From positions 1-50,988 of the forward strand of contig CABZLG010000006.1 of NCBI GenBank assembly GCA_902526535.1: DNA of 50,988 bases, written 5' to 3'. The translations under genes were made by a program, and so were the position numbers. The notes beneath the pieces are model-generated. The model was not told where the DNA came from. It saw only the letters and a list, made by a program, of their open reading frames with translations, and made no database searches. Position 1 is the stretch's first letter. Each line of letters opens with the position of its first letter. Of the stretch, positions 34,883-42,610 are shown in pieces. This stretch comes from an uncultured SAR86 cluster bacterium. GTDB lineage: Bacteria; Pseudomonadota; Gammaproteobacteria; Magnimaribacterales; TMED112.

Positions 34883-36041
34883 ATTTTGAAATTAAAGAAC
34901 CTATTATGTAACCTGGAGCTTTAATAATATCCAACATTAACCCAATAGTGCCAATAAATAACCACCTAACAGGAAGAAGATAATTTAATTTAACTTTGTT
35001 GCTTATTGGTTTAAAAAGTCCCCTAACCAATATAGAGGAAACCAAAACTAAAACCACAAAAATTTTCGTGATATGTGGAATATAAAAAACGGTATCTTCT
35101 ACCCAGTCAGCTACTACTGAGTTCCAATTAAATACAGAAAGAAAGATAAAAAGAAAAACTGTGTATTTAAGAGTAATAAATGGAAGTCTATTTTCTACCT
35201 GCTTAGGAAAAAATCTCGATGCAATTAAAAAACTCAAAAAAATTACAAGTAGTGATAAAAAGTATTTTTTAGTTACATCTGCAATATAGAGCGGATTCTC
35301 ATCCCAGCCTTCAAGAAAAAAATTCCATCTTGGTATGACTAATGCAGATAAGATTATAAAAATTGATAAATACAGATCTTTTGCATCTTTTTGAACATTT
35401 ACAATTGCAGTATAAAAGCTATAAATAAAGTATTTTTTTGCAGCATCTAAGAATGAATTTGGAAATTCTCCGTACTCTATTTCAATTTCATTACCTATAG
35501 ATGTTTTCAAAAGAGTTTTTTGTCTCTCCCTCCACTCAATATCATATGAAGACCTTACATTTTCGATGAAAAACATTTTTTTGCTGAATTTACTTCGCTT
35601 AAATATAGTTCCAGGAACTGTTTCATGAGACGCGTCACCATATGAAAGAATTCTTAGTATTTTTTGAAATTTATTTTTTGAGAAGAATTTTGTATTTCCA
35701 AAAATCAAATCTGAGTTATCCCCTTCCAATTGTGCTATATATTTTTCTATCCATGTATCATTTGGAATTGTTTTAGTATCAAGCAAACCAATAAACTTTT
35801 GTGTTGCAAGAGACATTCCAACATTTGTACTTTTTCCTGCAAAAGAGCCATCAATTTTTTTGTAAATAAGATTAATCAGCTTAAATTTTTGTTTTTGTAG
35901 AAAGTTTTTTATCGAATTATCAGTACTGGAATCAACAATAATGATTTCCTTTGGCAATACAGTTTGATTTTTTATTGCGTTAATAGTTTTTTGAAAAACT
36001 TTAATGTCATCATTTCTAGATGGAATTACTATACTTATCAT
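34875..36041 (-). CDS. GT2 glycosyltransferase with C-terminal membrane domain
   Basis: The N-terminal 200 residues are a GT2 domain: MISIVIPSRNDD, IIIVDSSTDNS, GKSTNVGMSLA, LLDTKTIPND, and a DIEWRERQ block in the place of the usual acceptor-side acid motif. The C-terminal half has about five hydrophobic segments, such as IFIILSALVIPRW, LLVIFLSFLIASRFF and FVVLVLVSSILVRGLF, so the enzyme is an integral membrane protein. It is transcribed against its neighbours and starts 16 bases from the divergent NeuA-like gene. Confidence 0.85.
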   Translation of the reverse strand: MISIVIPSRNDDIKVFQKTINAIKNQTVLPKEIIIVDSSTDNSIKNFLQKQKFKLINLIYKKIDGSFAGKSTNVGMSLATQKFIGLLDTKTIPNDTWIEKYIAQLEGDNSDLIFGNTKFFSKNKFQKILRILSYGDASHETVPGTIFKRSKFSKKMFFIENVRSSYDIEWRERQKTLLKTSIGNEIEIEYGEFPNSFLDAAKKYFIYSFYTAIVNVQKDAKDLYLSIFIILSALVIPRWNFFLEGWDENPLYIADVTKKYFLSLLVIFLSFLIASRFFPKQVENRLPFITLKYTVFLFIFLSVFNWNSVVADWVEDTVFYIPHITKIFVVLVLVSSILVRGLFKPISNKVKLNYLLPVRWLFIGTIGLMLDIIKAPGYIIGSLISKFR

Positions 36042-36042
36042 G

Positions 36043-36048
36043 TAAAAT
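36043..36048 (+). promoter_or_regulatory. Putative -10 box of NeuA-like gene
   Basis: TAAAAT lies 9 nt before the ATG at 36058, the same arrangement as before the gene at 23604. The intergenic gap is only 16 bases, so any -35 (for example TGGAAT at 36021) is inside the divergent gene. Confidence 0.35.
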
Positions 36049-36057
36049 CTACCATTA

Positions 36058-36792
36058 ATGCAGAGTAATAGTATAGCAATAATCCCTGCAAGGGGAGGCT
36101 CTAAGGGGCTTGAGAAAAAGAATTTAAGAGAATTCTTGGGTCATCCTTTAATTGCATGGCCAATCGAGGCAGCTAAGAGATCCAAAAAACTTTCAAAAAT
36201 AGTTGTTTCTACAGATGATAAAGACATAAGAGAGGTCGCTTTAAAATATGGTGCTGAAGTTCCCTTTTTACGAACTAGTAATGTTTCAGGTGACTTAACA
36301 ACCACCGAGGAGACTTTAAAGTATTCTTTATTAGAGTCCGAAAAAATATTTAAACAAAGCTTCGATATATGTGTTTTTTTAACATGTACAGATTTATTTA
36401 GAAGAGATGGATGGATAGATCATGCTATAGATGCACTTGAAGAAAATAATGAATTGGAGAGTGTATTTGTCACTAATGAAACCCACAAAAACTTTTGGGA
36501 GGTAATTGATAATAATCCAATACGTCTTAAAGAGTGGATGAGTGTTTATGAGAGTAGACAAGTTAGAAGAAAATCATACAGGGAAGATACTGGGTTAGCT
36601 TGTGCATCTCGTTCAAACCTTTGGAGGAATGGCCGTAGAATTGGTGACAATGTTCAGCTGATAACAGATAATAGAAGCTTTTCAGCATTAGACATACATA
36701 ATGATTTTGATTTATTTTTAGCTAATAAGGCAGCCGAATGGATCAAAGAGAATGATTTTGAAAATTTACCTCCGGTACCAGAGAAAATATGA
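36058..36792 (+). CDS. CMP-N-acylneuraminate (NeuA-like) cytidylyltransferase
   Basis: The protein shows the CMP-acid synthetase motif AIIPARGGSKGLEKKNLREFLGHPLIAW, then VVSTDDKDIREVALKYGAEVPF and CVFLTCTDLFRR. These are the landmarks of the NeuA/PseF/LegF group, which activates sialic-type or other 3-deoxy-ulosonic acids with CTP. At 244 residues it has the normal length. No neuB-type synthase was seen in the window; the closest enzyme is the DAHP-synthase-like gene at 39161. The substrate may therefore not be a sialic acid. It overlaps the following GT2 gene (ATGA). Confidence 0.88.
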   Translation: MQSNSIAIIPARGGSKGLEKKNLREFLGHPLIAWPIEAAKRSKKLSKIVVSTDDKDIREVALKYGAEVPFLRTSNVSGDLTTTEETLKYSLLESEKIFKQSFDICVFLTCTDLFRRDGWIDHAIDALEENNELESVFVTNETHKNFWEVIDNNPIRLKEWMSVYESRQVRRKSYREDTGLACASRSNLWRNGRRIGDNVQLITDNRSFSALDIHNDFDLFLANKAAEWIKENDFENLPPVPEKI

Positions 36793-38114
36793 TGAAAAAA
36801 GCTTCCATAATAATTAGAACGAAGAATGAAGAAAAATGGATTTCTATTTGTTTGAATGCAATTTTCAAACAAGATTACAAAAATTTTGAGGTGATTATTG
36901 TAGATAATTGTTCTACAGACAAGACTGTTGAAAAAGCAAAAGAATGGAATGTAAAAGTAGTTACCCTCAAAGAATTTAAACCAGGAAACGCAATAAATTT
37001 TGGAATTGAAAACTCTTCAGGAGATTATCTGATATGTTTGTCTGCTCACTGTATTCCTAAAGAGAAAGATTGGCTTAAAAATTTAGTAAGTGATTTAGAA
37101 GATGAAAAAATTGCGGGTGTTTATGGAAAGCAAGTGCCCACAAGTTCATCACACTATCTCGATAAAAGGGATTTATTTCTGACATTTGGAAATGATAAGA
37201 GAGTTCAGGAAAAGGATTCTTTTTTTCACAATGCCAACTCAGCATTTACGAGAAAAACCTGGGAGAAATTTCGTTTTGATGACGAAGTGACTAATATTGA
37301 GGACAGAATTTGGGGAAAAGAAGTTATAAAGAATAAACTCAAGATTGTATATGAGCCAGATGCAGTAGTTTTTCATCATCATGGTATACATCAGGAAGCA
37401 GATAAAAAAAGAGCTAAAAAAATTGTTCAAATAATGGAAGCAGACGAATTTAAGAGTGAAAATCTTTGTGAATATAAAGGAAAAACAAAAGACATACTTA
37501 TTATTTTTGATCGAGAAAAATATGACGACTTTCGTCTTGGTCTTTTGCGAAAAGTTATAAGTGATGCAAAAAAAAGTTCGGTTTTTGAAGACATAGTATT
37601 TTGTGGAATTGATAAAAGGGCTTTGAAGCAAGCAGAAGAATCTGGACTCGATATTTTTGATAGAAGTACAAAAGACTATGACACCTCCTTAAATGATGTA
37701 TTAAAAGATTGCCTTTTAGATTTTGAAAATCAAAAATATATACCTAATTCTATTACTCTTTCTTCTGTTAACTACCCTTTTAGAGATCAGAGTAGTTTTA
37801 AAAATTTGGTAGATAGTTTTTACGAATCAGCATTTCTACCAACACTTTATAGTCATGAAGAAAAAAGAATATGTTTTACAAGAGGAGAGGAAAGCGAAAT
37901 AGCAATAAACAATCAGCTATTGCCAAGAGAATTAGAAGAATCATCAGTGATGATTTGTCCATTTGGTTTTGGGTGCACACTTAATGCCTCAGATTTAAGG
38001 AATGGGAACTTTTTACAAAAAAGAGTAAATCTTATCCCCCAACTTAATCAAGCTGATATGATTGAAATAAGCACTGAAGAAGAAATGAGTAAATTTGAGG
38101 TGAAATTTGAGTAA
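36789..38114 (+). CDS. GT2 glycosyltransferase fused to degenerate cytidylyltransferase-like domain
   Basis: Residues 1-225 are a GT2 transferase: SIIIRTKNEEKWISICL, VDNCSTDKT, FKPGNAINFGIENSSGDYLICLSAH, NSAFTRKTWE and DRIWGKEV. Residues about 235-441 resemble the NeuA fold downstream of its nucleotide site: a DYDTSLNDVLKDCLLDF block like the TTTEETLKYSLLES block of the neighbour gene, then SSVNYPFRDQSSF and IPQLNQADMIEISTEEEM near the end. The RGGSKG-type loop is missing, so the domain may bind a product rather than catalyse. The similarity is by eye and moderate. The start overlaps the NeuA-like gene. Confidence 0.75.
   Translation: MMKKASIIIRTKNEEKWISICLNAIFKQDYKNFEVIIVDNCSTDKTVEKAKEWNVKVVTLKEFKPGNAINFGIENSSGDYLICLSAHCIPKEKDWLKNLVSDLEDEKIAGVYGKQVPTSSSHYLDKRDLFLTFGNDKRVQEKDSFFHNANSAFTRKTWEKFRFDDEVTNIEDRIWGKEVIKNKLKIVYEPDAVVFHHHGIHQEADKKRAKKIVQIMEADEFKSENLCEYKGKTKDILIIFDREKYDDFRLGLLRKVISDAKKSSVFEDIVFCGIDKRALKQAEESGLDIFDRSTKDYDTSLNDVLKDCLLDFENQKYIPNSITLSSVNYPFRDQSSFKNLVDSFYESAFLPTLYSHEEKRICFTRGEESEIAINNQLLPRELEESSVMICPFGFGCTLNASDLRNGNFLQKRVNLIPQLNQADMIEISTEEEMSKFEVKFE
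38097..38103 (+). promoter_or_regulatory. Shine-Dalgarno supporting TTG start of the oxidoreductase
   Basis: GAGGTGA lies 3 nt before the TTG at 38107, which supports that rare start codon. Confidence 0.5.
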
Positions 38115-39168
38115 ATTAAAGCTAGCTTTCATAGGTTTAGGGCGTGCAGCTCAACATTATACTGAAGTCATTAAAGAAAATTTATCTGATGAATATATCT
38201 TTTCTGTAGGTGTAGATCAGTATGCAGAATCAAGGAGCAAATGGGAAAAAGAGAATTCAGGTAAGACTTTTTCTTCAATAGATGAGGTAAGTAAAGATGA
38301 TGTTGATATTGCAATAATTACCACTCCATCAGGTAGTCATGCTGATAACTCAAAAGTGCTTTTACAAAATGGAGTTAATGTTCTGTGTGAAAAACCTATA
38401 GGTCTTAACGTAGGGGATGTTGTTGCAAATATGGCACTTGCTAAAGAAAAAAATGTTCTTTACGGAGGTGTATTTCAAAACAGACTAAATAAACCAATTA
38501 AATATATTGAAAAACTCTTTTCACAAAATGATTTTGGAAAAATCATTTCAGCAAGTGTTAAATTACAGTGGTGCCGGCTTCAAGATTATTACAATGATGA
38601 ATGGCACGGCAGATGGAAAACAGATGGTGGAGTAATTAGCCAGCAAGCAATACACCATATTGATGCTCTATTTTATTTATTTGGTCCTCCGCAATTTTTA
38701 TCTGGTTTCTCTGGAAATATCAATAATAAACTTGAAGCAGAGGATACTTTTGTTGCATCTGGAACACTTTTGAAGGGCGGATTTTTTACAATTGAAGCAA
38801 CGACCGCTGTAAGACCTGAAGATTTTTCAGCATCATTGGAAGTGGTGACTGATAAATATCAAATTTCAGTTGGAGGCATCGCTTTAAATGAGCTAACAAG
38901 AGTTAAGCTTGATGGAGTGGAACTGTCAAATGAACTTAAAGAGAACTCAGAAACTGTAAAAAATGGTTATGGTAACGGTCATTTACATATGCTCAAAGAA
39001 ATTAGTAAAAATTTTAATGAATCCGGAAAAATTATTTTTCCTACAAGTGCAGAATCAAGTTTAGATTCAATAAAATATATTCATGCTTTATATTCGTCTG
39101 TGGAGAATAATTCAATAATTTCATTTTCTGATGATGTTAGATCAGCTAAACTAGGGCAAGATGTATAA
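38107..39168 (+). CDS. Gfo/Idh/MocA-family oxidoreductase
   Basis: The N-terminal Rossmann domain has LAFIGLGRAAQHY, VDIAIITTPSGSHAD and the catalytic motif LCEKPIGLN. The C-terminal domain has DGGVISQQAIHHIDALFYLFG, with the usual catalytic-type His. Family members oxidise or reduce sugars and nucleotide-sugars, often at C3 of UDP-sugars, in glycan clusters. The start is TTG, backed by a Shine-Dalgarno; no ATG fits. It overlaps the preceding GT2 fusion and the following DAHP-synthase-like gene by 8 bases each, so it should act in the same pathway. Confidence 0.9.
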   Translation: MSKLKLAFIGLGRAAQHYTEVIKENLSDEYIFSVGVDQYAESRSKWEKENSGKTFSSIDEVSKDDVDIAIITTPSGSHADNSKVLLQNGVNVLCEKPIGLNVGDVVANMALAKEKNVLYGGVFQNRLNKPIKYIEKLFSQNDFGKIISASVKLQWCRLQDYYNDEWHGRWKTDGGVISQQAIHHIDALFYLFGPPQFLSGFSGNINNKLEAEDTFVASGTLLKGGFFTIEATTAVRPEDFSASLEVVTDKYQISVGGIALNELTRVKLDGVELSNELKENSETVKNGYGNGHLHMLKEISKNFNESGKIIFPTSAESSLDSIKYIHALYSSVENNSIISFSDDVRSAKLGQDV

Positions 39169-40036
39169 CAAGTTTCCTGGAAAAGATATAACTGAAGAGG
39201 ATATAAAGTCTAAAATACCTTTAGTAGCTAATTTTTCAAAAGAACCTTTCGAAATAGCAGGTGTTGTTTTTAATGGTAAAAAAATTCCTGTTATGGCAGG
39301 TCCAAACATGGTTGAGTCAGAGGAACTCATCATAGAAACTGCAAAGTCAGTAAAAGCTTCAGGTGCTAGTTTTCTAAGAGGTGGAGCTTTCAAACCTTTA
39401 AGTTTTCCATATAGAAATGAGAAATATACAGAAACAGGCTTAGATGGTCTTAAGTGGTTAAAGTCAGCTAGAGAGGAGGCTGAAATACCTGTTATAACTG
39501 AAGTTATGGAAGAAAAACATTTAGATGCAGTATGCGATGCTACGGATATCTTGCAGATTGGATCTAGAAACATGCAAAATTATCCTTTAATAGTAGAATC
39601 AGCAAAGACAGGTTTCCCTATCATGCTTAAACGACATTATGGTGCCTCATTAAGAGATTGGTTGGGAGCAGCTGAGTACGCTCTTAAGGAAGGCTGTACA
39701 AAATTAATTTTATGTGAGAGAGGAATGTCAATTCCACATACTCATAGAGCAACTTCTAGATTTTCATTGGATTTGCAAGTTCTTCCAGCAACACAAGAAA
39801 TAACAAATATTCCAGTTGCTACTGACCCCTCCCATGCAACCTTCTGGCGTGATTGGGTTGAACCAATGACACTTGCATCAATTGCATCTGGAGCCGATTC
39901 AATAATGTTAGAGGTTCATCCAGATCCAGAAAATTCTGCAGTTGATCCTTTGCAACCAATCAACTTCGATACGTTTGATTCTCTCATGAAAAAAATGGAT
40001 AACGTTGCAAAAGCTGTTGCTAAACAAGTAATTTGA
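39161..40036 (+). CDS. DAHP synthase-like (type I beta) enzyme with GPN in place of GPC
   Basis: This TIM-barrel enzyme of the DAHP/KDO8P synthase family joins phosphoenolpyruvate to an aldose phosphate. RGGAFKPLSFPY, ILQIGSRNMQNY, LKRHYGAS, LCERGM, DPSHATFWRD and LEVHPDPENSAVD are type I beta DAHP synthase features. The conserved metal-ligand Cys (AGPC) is Asn here (AGPNMVES), as in metal-independent KDO8P synthases such as E. coli KdsA. The other ligands (His in DPSHA, Glu in LEVHP, Asp in AVD) remain. The N-terminal extension of about 40 residues is not a recognisable regulatory domain. It lies inside the glycan island, overlapping the oxidoreductase, with a shikimate-dehydrogenase-like gene next. 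Confidence 0.88.
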   Translation: MYNKFPGKDITEEDIKSKIPLVANFSKEPFEIAGVVFNGKKIPVMAGPNMVESEELIIETAKSVKASGASFLRGGAFKPLSFPYRNEKYTETGLDGLKWLKSAREEAEIPVITEVMEEKHLDAVCDATDILQIGSRNMQNYPLIVESAKTGFPIMLKRHYGASLRDWLGAAEYALKEGCTKLILCERGMSIPHTHRATSRFSLDLQVLPATQEITNIPVATDPSHATFWRDWVEPMTLASIASGADSIMLEVHPDPENSAVDPLQPINFDTFDSLMKKMDNVAKAVAKQVI

Positions 40037-40038
40037 AG

Positions 40039-40869
40039 ATGAAAAGGGCGGTAATAATAGGGAAAGATGTTTCAAAGGGTGCTCGTTCTCCTATATTATG
40101 GAATGCTGCTTTTAACGCACTCGATATAGATGCAGAAATGACAACTGTAGATATAGAGCATGAAAGTGATGCAATAGAATTCTTAGATTCAGAAACATCA
40201 AAACCTGATTTTATTGGTGGAGCGGTAGCAGCACCACTTAAAGAAGTTGTCGCTGATTATTTTGCAAATAATAGTGGAAGTTTTATTGAGCCAAAAAATT
40301 GTTTCTTTAATTCTGAAGGCAGGTTTACAGCAGCTAATACTGATACCTTAGCTTTACTCGAATCAATTAGTTCTGTAAAAAAAGATTTAGATATTAAAAG
40401 GGTATGCATTCTTGGAACAGGAGGAGTTTCAAAATCATTGTGCTATCAACTTTCTAATCAAAATAAAAATTTTGATATAGATGTTTATGGAAGAAATCAG
40501 GAAATTTCTAGTTTATTTACTGATTTTGGGATGAATTTTAAAGATTATGGTTCGCTTAATCTTGATATAGAAAACTATGATGTTCTTATAAATTGCACTT
40601 CTATAGGTAAAGATGGAAATAATGAAGATTCTATTCTTTCAACTAGTCAATTAAGTTTAATTAATAAAGAAGCTCTGTTATTCGATGTTAATTATATAAA
40701 CAGTCCTTCAAAACTATTAAGAGATGCAAGCTCTCTTTCTCTAAATTGTATTGATGGCTCACGAATGAATCTTATGCAAGCAGTCATAGGTTTTTGTTTA
40801 GCAAATGATCTGGTAGGAAAAGAAGATGTTGTTCATCAACACATGCTTGAAGCAATTAAAGAGATTTAA
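40039..40869 (+). CDS. Shikimate dehydrogenase-like oxidoreductase
   Basis: The AroE fold is visible: N-terminal IIGKDVSKGARSPILWNAAF, the catalytic Lys in AVAAPLKEVVADY, the catalytic Asp in AANTDTLALL, the NADP-loop LGTGGVSKSL, NCTSIG, and the C-terminal RMNLMQAVIGF with the substrate Gln. Compared with E. coli AroE, two substrate residues are changed: the first Ser of SKSP is Ala, and the Thr of NVTVPFK is Ala. The substrate may therefore differ from shikimate. The ORF track starts at TTG 40033; the ATG at 40039, two bases after the previous stop, is preferred. It overlaps the convergent oxygenase by 14 bases. Confidence 0.85.
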   Translation: MKRAVIIGKDVSKGARSPILWNAAFNALDIDAEMTTVDIEHESDAIEFLDSETSKPDFIGGAVAAPLKEVVADYFANNSGSFIEPKNCFFNSEGRFTAANTDTLALLESISSVKKDLDIKRVCILGTGGVSKSLCYQLSNQNKNFDIDVYGRNQEISSLFTDFGMNFKDYGSLNLDIENYDVLINCTSIGKDGNNEDSILSTSQLSLINKEALLFDVNYINSPSKLLRDASSLSLNCIDGSRMNLMQAVIGFCLANDLVGKEDVVHQHMLEAIKEI

Positions 40870-41734
40870 CTTTAAAGTCTGTTTTCCAGATATTATCTAA
40901 AATAGGTATAGAAAAGGAAAAATATATGATGTTCCTTTTATCTCCTTTAAATTTCTTAACACTATGATAAGCATCATTTGAGTTTATAAATAAAACAGTT
41001 CTTCCCGCCTTAGGTTTAATACTCATTAAAAGTTTGGAATTGTTAATATCTTCTTTATCTGGATATCTTTTTTGATTTTCAAGGTTTGAAAGACCTTCGG
41101 AGCTCCAAAACTCTGTTTCTCCATCACTATCATTTTTTGTTGTATTTAAATAAATAATTCCAGCCATGAGTTTAAATCTGCTATCAGTATGCATTCCAAC
41201 TTCATAACCCATTGCAGATTGTGCAACATCAATAGTAGGAGCTACGTCTCCAAAAATAGACAAACTTAATCTCTCAAATAAGTTTCCAAAAAAGGGAATT
41301 CGAAACAGAACAAAGCGAAGCTTATTAAGCGCCCACAAGATAGAGAATTTTTTAGCAAACCTCAAAGAGTCATAGGAATTTTGATTGAATTTTGGAATTT
41401 TAATTTTTAATCCTTTTTTATTGAATGCTTCAGTCGAATTTTCAATACATTTTTTAAAGAATTCCTCAGACTTAATATATTCACAAATTTTGTTGATAGA
41501 TTTTGACGATTTAACAATTTCCTCATATCTAGATCCTCTTGAAGATAGATTTTTTCGTGTTTCTCCAAAACTAAGAAAATCAACCTCAGATGATTTTTTT
41601 ATAAACTCTTCAAAATCAGTATTTGCTTTTCTAATAAATTCTTCATTAAAAAAGTCCTCTAAAACTACTACACTTGGTGTGCCTTGTTTTTGTACGGGAA
41701 ATTGAATATTTTTTTTACTATCTTTACCTAACAT
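40856..41734 (-). CDS. 2-oxoglutarate/Fe(II)-dependent oxygenase
   Basis: This 292-residue protein has the double-stranded beta-helix iron site of the prolyl-4-hydroxylase-like group: HxD in GYEVGMHTDSRFKLMAGIIYLN, the distal His in NDAYHSVKKFKGDKRNIIYFSF, and the 2OG-binding Arg in DKRN. It would hydroxylate a small molecule, sugar or protein. It is the last gene of a minus-strand run with a GT52-like transferase, an ABC exporter and a WavE-like protein, which points to modification of an exported glycan. Its 3' end overlaps the AroE-like gene. Confidence 0.85.
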   Translation of the reverse strand: MLGKDSKKNIQFPVQKQGTPSVVVLEDFFNEEFIRKANTDFEEFIKKSSEVDFLSFGETRKNLSSRGSRYEEIVKSSKSINKICEYIKSEEFFKKCIENSTEAFNKKGLKIKIPKFNQNSYDSLRFAKKFSILWALNKLRFVLFRIPFFGNLFERLSLSIFGDVAPTIDVAQSAMGYEVGMHTDSRFKLMAGIIYLNTTKNDSDGETEFWSSEGLSNLENQKRYPDKEDINNSKLLMSIKPKAGRTVLFINSNDAYHSVKKFKGDKRNIIYFSFSIPILDNIWKTDFKVKSL

Positions 41735-41740
41735 TTCGAT

Positions 41741-42610
41741 TTAATTGCTTTTCTTAAATTCTTTATATTGATTTTTAAACTTGTCGTATTCAGATTTATT
41801 AAATCTATTAAATAAATCAATAAATGAAATTTTTATTTTTTTGTTAAGATCAAAAACTATCCCTGATTTTTCTGTAAATACCTCAATTTCATTACTTAAG
41901 GCTAATTTATTAACAAAATCCTCACTTCCATTTGGACAATTTATAACGGTAATATTCTCATTAAGTAATTCTAGTATTCTCTCATCTTCTCTGGGGTGGG
42001 GGATGTATAGATCAGGGCATAGTTTATTTATTTTTAAAGCTGCTTCATTTATTTTCTTCTCTATGATTTTTGGTTTTTTCAAAAGATCTTCTCTATGACT
42101 AAAAACCCAATTGCTACTTACTCCAAAGAATATCTTTGTAATCTTTTTCGTAATTTTTTTCTTCTTAAGAAACGTAGTCGATTTAATAGGATGATTAAAA
42201 ATTTTTGGATCGAAAAACGAATAGTGTTTATCACTTTTCTCTAAGAGTTTTCCAAATGGTAATGGAAAGCCGCAAATTTTATTCAAAAAATAAAACCTTT
42301 TTTGATTTTCTAAAGAGAAAATCTTGGAATAATATTTATCATTTTCGTCAATATTTCTTTGACCCTCATCAAAGGTAATAAATTTATCGAAATGTAAAAA
42401 TTTATAAAGTAGCTGGAATTTAAAATCATCAACATTGCAGCCAACTAGAAAATCATATTTCTTCTTTTTGGAAATAGTATTTAATGAAAAATTTTCTGGA
42501 TAAACTATTTCAATTTCACAATTTTTCTTTTCACTTTTAAATAAATCATCTGCTATTAGATCAATCTTCCACTTATAGTATTTTTTTTGAATGTAACAGA
42601 GGGCTTTCAT
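41741..42610 (-). CDS. GT52-like (sialyltransferase-like) glycosyltransferase
   Basis: This 289-residue Lys-rich protein has FDKFITFDEGQRNID and DLYIPHPREDERI, which resemble the acid-acid-Gly and Y-x-PHPRE motifs of family 52 and polysialyltransferase-type enzymes; these use CMP-activated acids. SNEIEVFTEKSGIVFDL resembles the usual late segment. The call is by motif and context (NeuA- and KdsB-like genes nearby). It starts at the base where the ABC exporter stops, and ends 6 bases before the oxygenase gene. Confidence 0.65.
   Translation of the reverse strand: MKALCYIQKKYYKWKIDLIADDLFKSEKKNCEIEIVYPENFSLNTISKKKKYDFLVGCNVDDFKFQLLYKFLHFDKFITFDEGQRNIDENDKYYSKIFSLENQKRFYFLNKICGFPLPFGKLLEKSDKHYSFFDPKIFNHPIKSTTFLKKKKITKKITKIFFGVSSNWVFSHREDLLKKPKIIEKKINEAALKINKLCPDLYIPHPREDERILELLNENITVINCPNGSEDFVNKLALSNEIEVFTEKSGIVFDLNKKIKISFIDLFNRFNKSEYDKFKNQYKEFKKSN

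Noticed and set aside
41385-42098. Plus-strand ORFs (41385-41705, 41781-42098) in the oxygenase and GT52-like genes
   Set aside because: They are antisense to genes with clear motifs; no promoter, SD or domain was found.
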